A program made the position numbers and the translations under genes. 64,000 nt of DNA from Edaphochlamys debaryana (lineage: Eukaryota; Chlorophyta; Chlorophyceae; Chlamydomonadales): positions 310,001-374,000 of the forward strand of contig JAEHOE010000117.1 in assembly GCA_016858145.1 (NCBI GenBank). Direction: 5' to 3'. Below, in pieces: positions 1-12,107 of this stretch (within the stretch, counting starts at the first letter, position 1; the number at the start of each line of letters is the position of its first letter). Under the pieces are notes generated by a model, which ran no database searches, was not told the DNA's origin, and saw only the letters and a program-made list of their open reading frames with translations.

Positions 1-283
1 TGTCTCGTACGCACCCGCACGCACCCGCACACTGGCACCTGGATATCGCGCACAACCCCGAGCATCTATCCAATCACATTCGCCGTCACCCTCGTTCGCA
101 TCATTGCCCACCCAAACGATGATCCTGTTCGCGTGCTCGCATGCAGTCCTCACACCCGATGACGAGGCTCACACAGACACGTGCAAAAGCACCCCAGATC
201 ACGCTCGATTGCTCCCGAGTCCCGGCACTCCATATAGACACACGCTCCCGGCTTCCTCCCACACCCTCACACCCCCGCCTGCC

Positions 284-2242
284 TCACTCTTTCTTCCTCG
301 CCTCGGTCCCCTCCCGCTCCCCCGCCTCCCGCTCCTCCCGTACGTAGCAGTACAGCCCCGCCATCAGTAGGTCGCACCCCGCAAACAGCGTCACGCACAG
401 GTTCGCGTTCGGCCCCAGCGCCCGGCACATGGCGGCGTCCAAGGGGATGCCCGCCAGCGCCAGCGCCGCGCCCCCAAACACCATTCGCAGCCACAGCGCC
501 TGGCGGCCCACCTACGAAGGGCGGAGGGGGGCATGGGCGGGGGAGAGGGAGGTGGGGTCTGCGTAAGGGACGGAGGGGCGGCCGGTGGCCATGGAGGTGT
601 GCAGCAGATGCACTGCCTGGTGCGGGGCAGGGCCCTGAGCCACAACCGGCCCGGCCGTCATGCATTAATGAGCACATGCCTGATCATGATCCACGCACTG
701 AGGCTCTTCCCCTTGCTCCACTCGGCTGCCGCTGCGCCGCCGCGCGCCTACCTTGCGCCGCCGCCTGCAGTGCCTGCCCACCACCACCGCCGCCGCAACG
801 GAGCCTCCGACGTAGAGAAGCTCGTGCACCAGCGGCAGGTCATGTCCCAGAAACCTGCGGCGGCGCGGGCGTGGTGTCATGTACCGGTAAGGATGGTGTG
901 GGCGTGCGCGGGGTAGCTGGGGCCCGGGCGGGGATAGATGTCATGAATGTAGGGCGTGGGCGCGGGGTACCCGGCGGGTGGGGTTGTCAGAGACAACGGG
1001 GCGTAGTGCCGCGGTGTGTTGGCGTCGCGTTATGACCCGGCGGCTGGGGGCATGCAGGGATTGTTGGGGAGAGTACGGGGGCAGTAGCAGGGGGAACACA
1101 ATGACTGTCCCTCAGGTGCACTCCCAAGGTGTTTACCGTACGGTACGACAGCACTCACGCGGCCAGAAAGATGGCGCTCGCCACCAAGAGCACGTGCCTC
1201 TTGCGCGTGCGGGCAGCGACGCCCTCCGGGCGCCCGAGCTCCCCCGTCAGACAGGCGTAGGCGGCTGGGGCGGGCGGGTTGCAAGATGGCGTGGCTGGGG
1301 TGAGTGCACGTAACCGGTGGGTAGGAGGACAGCGCTGAGCGAGAACAGGCTAGGAAGGGCATCTGCGTACCGACAAAGGCATCCGCGTAGCCCCCAGGTG
1401 GCCCCAACTCGCGCAACATACAACCCAGGCCTCGCCCAATCCTACCTGAAAAGGCGCATGCGCCGGTGCCCGCTACATCAGCCGCAATGGCCGGCCGCTG
1501 CCAGGCGTGCGAGCGGGGCAGCAGGCAGTGGCTCCAGAGGGCGGCCTGGGGGCTGGGGAACGGTGAGAGCCCTTCCACAGGGACCCGCTGCCGTACCCCT
1601 CTTGCGTACGGCACTCACTGCGCACATAACTGAGTAGAAGGCGAACGAGATGGCGCACTGGGCGAGAGGGAGAGGGGGCAAGCAGGAGTTGGATAGCACC
1701 ATTATCGTACCACCAGCACCATCGGCAAATTTCCCAAGCACAAGCAGGCAGGCTTTACGCACCAACCATCAGAGCTGGCAAATGCTCTCCCGTCGTCAGG
1801 GCCCCATGCCCCAGGATCTCACCGCTGGCGTGGCGACGGGCGGCCGCCCCCGGCGTCCACTGTACGGCACCGCCAGCCGTACGGCACCGTACATCCCGAT
1901 GGCCAGCCCCAAAATGATGAGCGGCACTGGAACAGACGAGGCACAAAACGGGCATTGTCGTGTTCAATTAGTGGTCGTGCCAGGGAGCATTCGTCCTGAC
2001 ACGCCGCTCTCCCTCCCGTGTCAGCGCTTCCCATCCAGCAGTCCCACACACATCCCAGCCATACCTAAGGAGGGCCAGCGCATAGTGACGTCATGGACCC
2101 CGAGGCTGACCTCCAGCTCGGGCCGTTTGCAGGATCCAAGCTGCAGGTCGGGCGGGAAGACCGCGTTGACCAGGCCCGGGACGTGGCGGCGCAGGAAGCG
2201 CCCCGTGCGCGGGAAGAAGACATCCACAAACTCCGAAGACAT
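284..2242 (-). CDS. Seven-helix integral membrane protein, unrecognised family
   Basis: Model complement(join(284..511,752..854,1159..1264,1446..1545,1619..1657,1823..1926,2065..2242)), 285 residues, all GT-AG introns with phases that agree. The start is the ATG at 2242 (MSSEFVDVFFPRTGRF). A hydrophilic N-terminus of about 55 residues is followed by roughly seven hydrophobic segments, including VPLIILGLAIGMYGAVRLAV, AISFAFYSVMCA, HVLLVASAIFLAAAFLG and NLCVTLFAGCDLLMAGLYCY. The C-terminal tail is charged (REEREAGEREGTEARKKE) and probably cytosolic. Polar residues near membrane segments (WSHC, an Asp in the third helix, FLGHDLPLVHELL) recall His/Asp-containing seven-helix hydrolases of the ceramidase/Per1 type, but the spacing does not match well enough to assign. 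Function unknown. Confident as a membrane protein gene; exon 5 (13 residues) is the least certain exon. Confidence 0.65.
991..1015. repeat. 25-base dispersed element, copy 1
   Basis: Identical to 15247-15271 (begins agacaacggggcgtagtgcc). This copy lies in an intron of the membrane-protein gene. Confidence 0.8.
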
Positions 2243-3118
2243 GGTGGCAAAGGCGTGAGAATCTGGGCAGAGAGGAGGAGGGCGAGGGCAGTTGGGGCCA
2301 GGTGAGTCGGAGAACAGGGGCGCGGGGTCAAGAGCTGCGGGGGTCGACCCCGTCGACGCGACGAGGACGTGGGTTCGTGTGAGCGGAGCCGTCGGTCGTA
2401 AACGACTGGCATGAGCGCACCTCCTGGTAAGGCGAACAGCTTGCCCAACTGGCAGGGCTGGGCCTACACGGCTACGGGGTGAGCGCAATTCCTAGAATCG
2501 CATGAGCGCTCTGTGTGCTCGCGCCGCTAAACCGCACATGCACAAGTGTTCGCGTGGAGTATGTGCGTCGCCCTGGTGTTTAGTTCGGTGTTTGGGGACA
2601 GCTGAACCCGGTACGCGAACATGGTTTGCGACTAGGTTTGGTCTGAGTCGGCGACAGCGCAGCCCTGCCGGCGGGCTGCGCAGCTACGGTCTTGGCCAGT
2701 CATCTGCGTGTGTTACAACTTGATGCAACCCGCGATAACATGTCCCCGCGGACGCCGTACCAGTTCGTGACATACCGTGTTTCCGCCTCCGTCCAACAGA
2801 GGCACGCGGTACCCTCACGCCTGCTCACGCGCCCAGCCTCCAGGCTACCCACGTCCACCAGGCTCACACTCTCTCCTCTCCTCTCCACCTCGCTGAGCAC
2901 TGCCCCCTCCAACAGCCGCAGTTGCACCCCTGCACACTCGCTCACCCCCCCGCGACCCCAAGTCCCCTGCCCAAGATCCAAGCTGGCACCGTACCGGCAG
3001 GCCGGGCACATACCGCATGCCACCACCGCTGCAACCCCCCTCTCCCTCCCCCCAAACCCCCTCCCCCTCCCACACACTCCCTCCTCACAAGCGCCCGAAC
3101 GCTACCGCGCATCCCGGC
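2243..3118. other. Spacer: 3' UTR of PLPBP gene and promoter of membrane-protein gene
   Basis: No convincing coding exon on either strand. A TTACA at 2713-2717 (TGTAA on the minus strand) lies about 400 bases below the PLPBP stop and is the best candidate for its polyadenylation signal. The lower part must hold the minus-strand promoter of the membrane-protein gene; no clear TATA box was seen. Confidence 0.5.
2713..2717 (-). terminator. Candidate polyadenylation signal (TGTAA) of PLPBP gene
   Basis: TGTAA on the minus strand downstream of the stop at 3119. TGTAA is the usual chlorophycean polyadenylation motif, but a 5-mer alone is weak evidence. Confidence 0.4.
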
Positions 3119-6100
3119 TCAGGAGGACGCAGCCCCTGCCTCGGGCGACTTGGGAGACTTGGGCCGCGCGGGGTACTCTCGCGCCCCGAAGATGGTGGAC
3201 CCCACCCGGATGTTGGTGGAGCCCATCCCGATCTGGGTCGGCAGGGGGGGGGGGAGACAGGAGGGAGGGCATTGCGACGGGGGTCGTCATGGCAGGGAAA
3301 GAGAGACGGTCTGATGCGGCCGTGCTAGGGCTGCACATCCACCACGCTGGCACGCGGCACAGGCCACTAACGCTCCAGGAGCCTCAACCCCAACCCCAGC
3401 CCCTTCATGCAGCCCCTCCCCAACGCCCCGCCGCCTCGAAGTCTCCGCCCCTGCCCCCACGCCGTCGTTCCCACCGTGCTCCGGCACACTCTAAGGACCC
3501 ATGATCCCCCCCCCCTGCCCCACCGCCGCCTCGAAGTCCCCGCTCATGCCCATGCTCAGCTCCAGGTCGGCCTCGGCCCGCCCCAGCGCCGCCGCCACCT
3601 GCGCCCGGCACTGCGCCAGGCACACGAAGTTCTCGGGTCGCGAGGTGTAGTCGGGCATGCCGATGGTCATGAGCCCGGCCAGGCGGAGGCGGGGGCAATT
3701 CTGGACGGGCGCAGGGTGAGAAGGAGGGTGGGTAGGAGGGTGGGTTGGTGGGTGAACAGGAGGTGTGAGGCGGGTCGCGGAAGGGGCGTGAAGGGGGGGA
3801 TCTGGATTGGGGTCGGGCTGTCCGACCCACATCGGCCCAGTGGCCTCGATGAGTGTGCCCTGGCGCCACACGCGGTGGCCCCGCCTCTGACCCCGCCGTA
3901 GGCTCGGGTCACAAACGAAAGCCCAAGTCGGCGAGCACGTGCCTGCTGGGTGCGGGCCCCTGACCTCCACTGCTTGTAAAGCCATGGTCTTGCCCCCCGC
4001 CGCACTCCCGCGCAAGCATCCCCTCCCTCTCCACGGCCACACACCTTGGCCACGTGCGTCGCCAGAGCCACGGCCTCGCCCGGATCCACGCCGTACTTGG
4101 ACTCCTCGCCGCTGGTGTTGACCTGCATCGGAAACGGATCCGAAATCCTGACGAAGAGAGAGCGGCGGCTGAGCATGCCGTGCCATGCGAGCCTCGTCAC
4201 CCCTTGATCGAGGGAAGGCGCAGCGGCACCACGTGCCCGCCTCGCCCCCTCCCCCGCCGGCCCCTCTCCTGCCTGCAGCCCACGCCCCTGCGGCCTTGCT
4301 CGCTTGCAACCATGTAAGCAGGAGCGGCCAACCGTGTGCAGTAACCCAACCCTGGAGGCAGCAGGGCGCGCCGTGCCTCGTCGGTTTGGGCCCTCCATCC
4401 AAGGACGGCTCAGGGGCTCCATGCTCGTGTGCGTCAACACAGCGCTCCCCGCTTTGAACCCCCATCCGGCCCTCGTCCCTCCCTCCGGCCCCACTCGCCT
4501 GCACCATGATGTCGAGGGTGCCCGCCCGCCCCGACGCCTCCACGGCTTTGTTCAGCTTGTCCGCCAGCTGGTGGGGACAAGGGGGGCAGCGAGGTGGAAG
4601 GCGTAATAGGGCGCTAGGGTCAGCGCGTGTTCCGACCGACGCATGCATGGCTCGCCTCGCCTCGCCCGACTACCGGTACCACCTCAGGGGCTCAGGCCCC
4701 CGAAGGCGGGGCGTGCAAGGACCGCAGCCGTCACAGACTTCCGGACAGCGCGACGTCCTCCGGCTGAGGCTGCCACTGGCAGGCTGCCAGCCCGTGCGCC
4801 TTCCAAGCGGACAGTGCCCCGGTCCTCCGAATGGGCCCGTGCTATGTGCCTTCACAAGTGCAAGAGTTGTCCTTCCATCCCGCCTCGTGTCCCTTAACGT
4901 GCTGCGCCTTGCCTTTGTGGAGTCCACGGTCTCCACCATGGCGAGGTTGGGCACGCCCTCTGCAGGACAGGGGAGTGGGGGGCAGGGGCGCGTTGGAAGG
5001 GGGTCACAAGCACGCAGCCCGCTGGCAGCGGTGGTCCGCCGCTCGTCGTTGTCATCATCCCACGCAACATGTAACAACCGGCAATCCCACACCCAAGGTT
5101 GACGGCACACATATACCGTGCAGCTCAGCGACTGGGTCCCTGGCATCCACAAAACGCTGCGACGTACACTAGTCCCAGGAGCGAACCCAAGCCCCAACCG
5201 CCCTAACCGCCACGCCAGGGCTGCCCAACCGCCTGCCCCGCCCCTCCCCACCCAGCCACCCACCCACGATGGACTTGACTTTGTTGGACTGCAGGTGTCC
5301 GATGAAGTGCCAGCGGATGTCAGAAGGCAGTTCGGGGGCCTTATCCAGCATCTCCTGCTCACCAGATGGGGTGCAGGGAGGGAGGCTGCGCTCAGACAGG
5401 CCGGAAGGCAGGCGGGCACTGGGCGGTCGCCGCCGTCGCCGTCCAATGACCATCACCGACGGTGCCCTTCCATGGGGGTCTCTTGGGCAGGGGCCTCCCT
5501 ATGCTGCCTGGCCCTTCGCCGTTTGCAAGCATTCAGCTCCCTCCCATAGCTGCGCAGCAAGAAACCCCCGCTGCTCCTGTTCTCCAAAAGCACGCCCTTA
5601 GCGGCGCCCAAATGACCGGACGCCTTCCCTGCCTCCAAAACTTCTGACCCCGCCCACCCCGCAACCCTCCGCCCTCGCCATGACCTGGCTCCCTCCTCTG
5701 TCCCCTCATAACCACCCCTTGACCAGGCAGCTTCGCCCACAGACAAGCTACGCCCCCTCGCCCCCAGGCTCGGACCTGGACATAGTTCTCGCCGAACACC
5801 CTCTGCCCCGCCTCGTAGGCTTCCCGAATCGCCTCCGCTGGCTTCGTCTTGCTGACAGCCACGAGGCGAACCTGCATAGCGGCGCGTCGCGGTTAGGCTG
5901 CGCGACAGGGGTCGCTCTGTGGCCCAGCCGTAGCCGTCGTCGATCGACAGCTGCGAGCCTTCCATCGCCATCCCCCGCGAAAGCCGCACCGGCGCCGTTC
6001 GCCCCGCCTTCTCCGAGGCCTGCTTCATGCGCGTCATCACATCCTGAAGGGCCACAGCTACGGTCTTGTCGGCCATCGTGCTGGCGCTGCGAGAGGCGAA

Positions 6101-6151
6101 AGCCCTCACGGCCACTCTTCGGGAAGACTGGAGCAGCAGCGCGGCCGCCAT
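3119..6151 (-). CDS. PLPBP: Pyridoxal phosphate homeostasis protein (PLPBP/YggS family), organelle-targeted
   Basis: Model complement(join(3119..3232,3524..3700,4045..4122,4499..4567,4913..4957,5268..5354,5776..5871,5990..6151)), 275 residues. The family is a single-domain, alanine-racemase-fold PLP carrier that buffers PLP and amino-acid pools; it is not a known catalyst. Motifs in order: [11 protein letters not shown] with the PLP-binding Lys, [72 protein letters not shown] and the phosphate-loop region [20 protein letters not shown]. Length is close to the usual 230-275. The first 25 residues ([20 protein letters not shown], Arg/Ser-rich, no acids) look like a mitochondrial or plastid leader before a second Met ([10 protein letters not shown]). 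Introns 4 and 5 start with GC, not GT. The start lies 300 bases from the prfB ATG on the other strand, so the two probably share a promoter. Confidence 0.95.
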
Positions 6152-6450
6152 ACGGCAGAGTGTTTCGTGAGTTTGTATATCGCTGCAATACCGTAGACGG
6201 ACGAGTCCAGGCCATTGGTGCGGAGGCCTTGCATGGCCGCGTCGCATCGAAACAGCGGCCCCTTGCTCTCGCTCGCAACACATCTTAGCCTCATTTACCA
6301 CGAGGACACACACGTAACTCCACCCATATGCGCCTGACCTGGCAACACTGCACGCCGCTCGCATCTTCGCTCGCGCTCGCGCGCCTCTGCCCCCGCGTAC
6401 TTACTTTGTCCACTCAAGTTAGCATTGAGGTATTTGGCGCATCCCGGACC
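6152..6450. promoter_or_regulatory. Bidirectional promoter between PLPBP and prfB
   Basis: Only 299 bases separate the two divergent start codons, so both 5' UTRs and promoters must lie here. No TATA box or known motif was recognised. A short run alternates C/G with T/A around 6365-6385 (repeats of gctcgc). Inferred from gene geometry only. Confidence 0.5.
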
Positions 6451-9400
6451 ATGGCTGCGTCTGGCAGCATCACCGCGCCTGCGCGTTGCGTGCCCCCCGC
6501 TTCCGTCAGCCCAGCCGCTCACGTCGCCCCGCGAACCCAGCCCCTAACCAGCGGGCGGGGCGTATCCCAAGCCCAGCCAAGCCGGCACCATATGTTCACT
6601 CTGACAACAGCCAGCTCTGCGGAGGCTAGCACCAGCGGTGCCGCCTTGGCATCTTGCTCAGGGCGAGGATGGTGCCTGGAGGTCACACCATGGCAGGCAT
6701 CACGCCGGCGGCGACCTCCACCCGGGGCCGTGCTATCCCCACGCCTCGCCACCAGCTCCCTAGCTTCCTCTAGATCCTCCTGTTCGGGCCTCGGATTCGG
6801 AGGGCTGCCTGCTGCCTCCAGCGCCCGTTGGGGCCGGCCCGAGCCCCAGGCAGGGGTCCGTAGGGGCGTTGCCGCTGCGGCGGCGCCTGATGGCGGCGGC
6901 GGCGGGGCAGCGGCGGCGGCGGCGCCTGCCGCCGCCACGTCGGGCTCCTCGGGAGGGGCAGACGTGGAGAGCCTCGGTTCGCTGCGGCGCAAGGTGAGCT
7001 GCACCTCGTGGAGAATGAGGAGGCGCCAGCCGGGTAGGGCGGGAGGCCAGGGGTGCTGAGGCGCGGGGAGCAGGTGCCAAGGACTCGCTGGCGAGGCCAG
7101 GTAAGTGCAAGGGGTTGCGTGGGTTAACAATGGGCACTTGGGCGCCCCGCGGTGCAGCCAGTGGGCCCAGGCGGCCTTGGGCTCTGTACGCACAGCTGGC
7201 GCGCAGTACCGGTCCAGGGGTACCTCTGGCTGGGCGGGGCCCTGTGGGGCTGGACCGCTGCCGCTGCGCCTCCTAGGTCCGCCCGCGTTCGAGCGCAAGG
7301 GCCCCTGCCAGCGATTGCAGCGGGACAGCCAGACGCTAGGTGTGGTTTTAGGGCCATGGGTCATGGGTGCCTGCGCGGGTGCAGCCCTCACCCGGCGGAC
7401 CAAGCGCCCCCGGCGCTACGCCCCGCCACTCACACATCCACACACAGCCTGCCTCCACCACCCCACCTTGCCTCACCGCCCGCGCTCATGCCGCGCTCCC
7501 CAGGTCTCCGACGCGGGCGCGCGGCTGTCCTCGCTGCTGGCCGTTGCTGACGTGGCGGGCTGCCGCGCCAAGCTGGCGGCGCTGGAGCACGAGGCGGCGG
7601 AGGCGGGGGAGGGGCTGTGGGCGCAGCCGGAGCGGGCGCAGGCGCTCATGGGCGCGGTCAACGGGCTCAGGTGCGGGCGGCGCCTTGTAAATGTATGTGG
7701 ACTTTCCGAAGGGTGTGGGCTTCAAGTGGCGCTCATGACGGGTGAACGGGCTCAGGCGCGGGCGGCGGACGGTCTCTGCGTGCGGAACTCACCGCGTGCT
7801 GACTCTGCCGTGATTAGTTGGGGGGCTGTGAGGTTGTTGTGAATTGCATCGAGGAGAGGGAGGGGGGCCGGGGCTGATGCGGAAGGACTGGGGCAAAGCG
7901 GATTCGCGGGGGAAGGCGGTGGGACTCCAGCAGAAGGGGTTTAGCGAACCTGAGGGGGGGCTGGGGCTGCTGCGGGACACTGCAGGCACGGGCTTCTGGC
8001 GGGTGGACCCCTCAGCCTTTGCGCGGCAGAGGCGCTACGCTCAGCCAGTGCTGGCCGTGCCCGCACTTACACTCGCGCGCGAGCGCTTGGTCAAGCATGC
8101 CCCGTTCTGGATCCATGCAGATCTGAGCTGGCGGATCTCGACCGGTTCCAATCCTTCCTGGATGAGGCTGCCTTCGCCGTTGAGCTGATCGAGGCGGAGG
8201 AGGTAGGCAAGGGAAAGGGGGAGAGGGAGTCGGCCAGTAGGCAAGGGGGGAGGAATGTAGATCATGGGTCTAGGCCGAGGCAGGAGGAAGGGGTACGGGC
8301 AGGGAGGATGGCATGGACCAGCGGTGAGGAGCAAGGAAGAGGCTCGGGGGAGGGAGTTTGAATAAGAGTTTGGGAGGATTCGACTCAATGCCTGAACCGT
8401 GACTCTCCTCCCGACCCCAGGGCCCCAGCGGCAGTGGCGGGGCGCTGAGCGGCGATGCGGCCACCATTGCGGCGGAGGCGGGGGCGGCCCTGCAGCGCCT
8501 GCAGGAGGGGCTGGACAGGTGGGGGTTGGGGGTGTGGAGAGGGAAGCGGGTGTGGACAGGAGCGTCTCGGGACGGAGCACGCAAAGGTAGGCAGGTGCAC
8601 TAATGGGCAGAGCAGCATGCAGCCTGCTTGACGCAGGCTGCGGCGCCCTGGCCTCATGGCGGCTTCCGGGCTTCCTACCAGGCGTCGTCAGGGAGGCGGA
8701 CGGGTCTTGGAAGCGGGAGTCAGGCTGTCGGTCTCCCCATGCCTGGCTTCCGGACACCGCATCCATACGGTACCAGACCCTGTGGCCCGCTTAGGCCCAC
8801 ATTCACCCTCTCTCCTCCCCTCAATCCTCACATGGCAGCTGGGAGCTGCGGCGGCTGCTGTCCGGCCCCTTCGACGAGCGCGGCGCGCGCTTAGTCATAT
8901 CGGCGGGCGCGGGGGGCGTGGACGCCATGGACTGGGCGGCCATGCTGGAGCGCATGTACACACGGTGCGTACGGCAGTGTGTGCGGCAGTGTACGGCAGC
9001 GGGGCCGTGAGCTGCTGGCCCCGGCGCCAGGGCTATGGCGGATGGTTGGTGCTGTTCCCGGTGTGGCCCTGCTTTGTCGCCACCCCCCGGCCCCCACCGC
9101 CATCCCTCACATCCCTGCTGGCAACACACGCTGGCTCCCCAGCCGCGCCATAGAAATCTCTTAACCCCACTGCCACCCTTCACCCCCACCACCACAGGTG
9201 GGCTGAGGCTCAGGGGCACCAGGTGGTGTGCGTTGACCGCTCGGAGGGCGAGGAGGCTGGGATCAAGGTGCGGGGCTGCGCTGGGGGGAAGCTGGGTGCA
9301 TGCGCCGAGTAGCTGGGGGGGCTGGAGGGGGACGGGTAAGCCAGGGGTGTGTTGTAGCGCAGCGGGGGGCAGAAGGCAAATGCACTCAGAAAGCAAGAGG

Positions 9401-11676
9401 CGAGCGGGATTGGATGCTGGAACAGCATGCTGAGGCCTTCACCACTACATACCGCAACCACGGCCATCGCTTTGACCCCAACGCTGCAACCGCTCCTGGC
9501 CCCCCGCAGTCTGTGGAGCTGGAGATCCGGGGCCGCCACGCGTACGGCTACCTGCGGTCGGAGAAGGTGCGGGAAGCTGGGGGGTATGGGCGGTGGAGGT
9601 GGGGGTTGTGACGGAGCGAAGTGGCAGTTGCCGGAGGCGTCGCGGGGTGACGGGGTCGTGGCTGCGCTGCAATTGTCTTCATATCTTGACCCGCGGGCGG
9701 TAGAGCTGCAAAGATCTTCTGTGTTGACCCTGCTCTATGCACCCCGCACCCCCTACCCGTTGCCCCCAGGGCACCCACCGGCTGGTCCGCTCCTCCCCCT
9801 TCAATGCCAAGGGACTGCGCCAGACGAGCTTCGCAGGTCGGTGGGGGAGGGAAGGAAGGGAGGAAGGCAGGGAGGAAGGGCAGAGGGCGAGGACCTCTTG
9901 TACTCCCTCGCCGTCCGGAAACCTCAGAACATGGCCCCTGGCGTCCCGTACCTCTGGTTACCATCGTCACATGCCGTGCACATGAGGCACGGCGCTAGCC
10001 ACGGTCTGTTTGTAGGGATCCGCTATCATCCACCCATGCTTTGCCCCCGAACCCGCCCCCGACACCCACCAGGTGTGGATGTGATGCCCATTCTGGGCCC
10101 CACGGACCTGCCGGAGCTGGATCTGCAGGCGAGCAGAGAGGGGAGGGAGAGGGAGAGGACGAAGGGATTAGTTGGAGACTGCAGGCGTGCGTGTGAGGCG
10201 CTTCTGAAGCACGCCTCCTCTTGCACGCCTCCTGCTGCACGCCCCTCGCCGCGACCCCTCCCCACGCGCTAACCCACTTCTGAGCGGCTGCACTTTCCCC
10301 GATCCGCTTTGGTGAAACTCTCCTCCCAGCCCTCAGGAGCGGGGCCTGGAGATGACCACCATGCCGCTTCCTACTGTACCTCACCCCATGCGCCCTCCCT
10401 TCCCCTCTCGCTCCCCACCTTCCTGTCCCCGCATCCCCACCCCCACTCCCACCCCCACCCCCCACCCCCACCCCCGCCCCCGCCCCCGCCCCCACCTCCC
10501 TTCCCCCCCAGGATCGGGACCTGGAGGTGACCACCATGCGGTCTGGCGGCAAGGGGGGGCAGAACGTTAACAAGGTGGAGACAGGTGCGTCCGTGTGTGG
10601 CGTGCACCGCATTCTGGGCGTGCGGTAGGCGCTACACAGTGCGAGGCGGAGTGGGGCCTGTGCGAGCCGGGGGCACGAGATCATGCCGGAGCAGTGGCTC
10701 CACGCCGGCCCCAACCTCCCAACCCTGACCCAGACCCCAACACTCCGACCCCAACAACAACAACACCCCCTGCAGGCGTGCGCATCCTGCACGTGCCCAC
10801 GGGCATCGCCGTCAAGTGCACGCAGGAGCGCTCGCAGGCGCAGAACCGGGCCATTGCGCTGGACATCCTCAAGGTGGGGGGGAAAGGAGGGAGGAGGGAG
10901 GGGAGGGGGGAAGAAGAGGGGGGCTGGGGCGGGCTCGTAGTCGCCGATGGGCGCCGGCGCTACTGGCCCTGCGCGCTGGGCATTCGTAGGGTGCGAGAAT
11001 GGAGTGGAGGGAGGCCATGGTGTTTACGGAGGGGGGCCAAGGCTGGGCTTGCTCCCTCCCCGCTGGCTCTCCACCTGCCGTAGTTGCAATCCTTCTCTCA
11101 CCCCTTTCAATTGTGTCCGGTCCCCCCCCTCATGCTTCCATTCTCTCGGGAAGCACCGTGCACCGTGCACCTCTCATGCCGCCTCTCTCCTCCCCCTTAC
11201 CCCTCCCCCCCCAGTCCCGGCTGCTGGTGGTGCTGGAGGAGCAGAACGCGCAGCGTGTGGCGGAGATCCGGGGGGAGCTGGTCAAGGCGGAGTGGGGGCA
11301 GCAGATACGCAACTACGGTGCGCGGCCGGGGGGGGAGAGGAAAGACGAAATGCGGTCCCTAGTCCCGGGGCGAGGAGGGGCTCTTGTGTGGTGTGATCGG
11401 GCGTGCGCACCAACCAGGGGCCCGGGGGTTAACAGCTGCAATGACGGTTGGTTCCAACCCACCAACCGCCCGCCCACCAACCGCCAACCGCCAACCGTGA
11501 AACCCCTGCCCGCAGTGCTGCACCCGTACAAGCTGGTCAAGGACACGCGCACTGGCTGGGAGAGCAGCGACGTGGGGGGGGTGCTGGACGGGGGGCTGGG
11601 GGCGCCCATGGCGGCGCACCTGCGCTGGCGGGGCGCGGCGCAGGTGGCCAGCAGCCTGGCGCAGCAGCCCGCGTGA
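6451..11676 (+). CDS. prfB: Peptide chain release factor 2, organellar (plastid type)
   Basis: Model join(6451..6993,7504..7670,8121..8202,8421..8518,8839..8964,9198..9267,9510..9566,9770..9836,10073..10128,10512..10584,10776..10873,11216..11317 (11215 start),11516..11676), 566 residues. Hydrolyses peptidyl-tRNA at UGA/UAA stop codons in the organelle ribosome. The helical N-domain ([20 protein letters not shown]) is followed by the domain with [20 protein letters not shown] and the tripeptide SPF ([20 protein letters not shown]), which marks RF2 rather than RF1. The catalytic loop is [20 protein letters not shown] with intact [23 protein letters not shown] closes the core. This wording ([20 protein letters not shown]) matches cyanobacterial/plastid RF2 better than mitochondrial, from memory. 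Exon 1 adds about 170 Ala/Ser/Gly-rich residues, a long transit peptide. Intron 9 starts with GC and contains an echo of exon 10. Confidence 0.95.
10337..10364 (+). repeat. Echo copy of the 5' edge of prfB exon 10 inside intron 9
   Basis: 28 bases after a CAG match the first 28 bases of the GGQ exon (10512-10539) at 25 positions, including the acceptor AG. The copy lies 175 bases upstream of the real exon, and its frame leaves the family consensus after TTM. It could act as a decoy or alternative 3' splice site. Confidence 0.7.
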
Positions 11677-12079
11677 GGGGGGGCCGCCGTGAGTGGCAAG
11701 CTCGCATCCTTGGGGCGGATACCGGTATTGTGGAGTGCGCCTGTGGAGTGCCGGAGCTGAGGCCGTGTGTTTGTGAGGCCTCATGTTCGTGGGAGCAAGC
11801 AGCCTGCCGCGGAAGGGGGGGATACGGGCTGAGTGGAGTGGCGATGGCGGGAACCGTGGAGGGGCAGCGGCGGGTCGGAAGCGCGTGTTGGTTGGTGTGC
11901 CGATCGTTGGGTGGATTGCAAGAGTGAAAGCGAACGTGTTTGGTGTTTGCTGCGGGTGAAAAGCACATGTGAGAGCTTTCGGGGTGTGGTACCCAGTGGA
12001 CGTGCAGTGAAGGGCGTGCTCGTGCGTGCAAGGGATGGCGGACCAACAGAGCGTAGACATCCGCAGTCGGAGGGCATGG

Positions 12080-12084
12080 TTACA
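12080..12084 (-). terminator. Candidate polyadenylation signal (TGTAA) of fibrillin gene
   Basis: TGTAA on the minus strand, about 640 bases below the stop codon; the first such motif met downstream. Confidence 0.4.
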
Positions 12085-12102
12085 TGCCGGTTCTGCACGA
12101 CA

Positions 12103-12107
12103 TGTAA
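12103..12107 (+). terminator. Candidate polyadenylation signal (TGTAA) of prfB
   Basis: TGTAA about 430 bases after the prfB stop; the first such motif met downstream. Confidence 0.45.

Noticed and set aside
10435..10505. Long (CCCCCA/CCCCCG)n run as a regulatory element
   Set aside because: It sits directly before an acceptor and looks like an expanded polypyrimidine tract; similar runs precede many exons here.
9510..10584. Assignment of the release factor as RF1 or a GGQ-less PrfB3
   Set aside because: It carries SPF instead of the RF1 PxT tripeptide and an intact GGQ loop.
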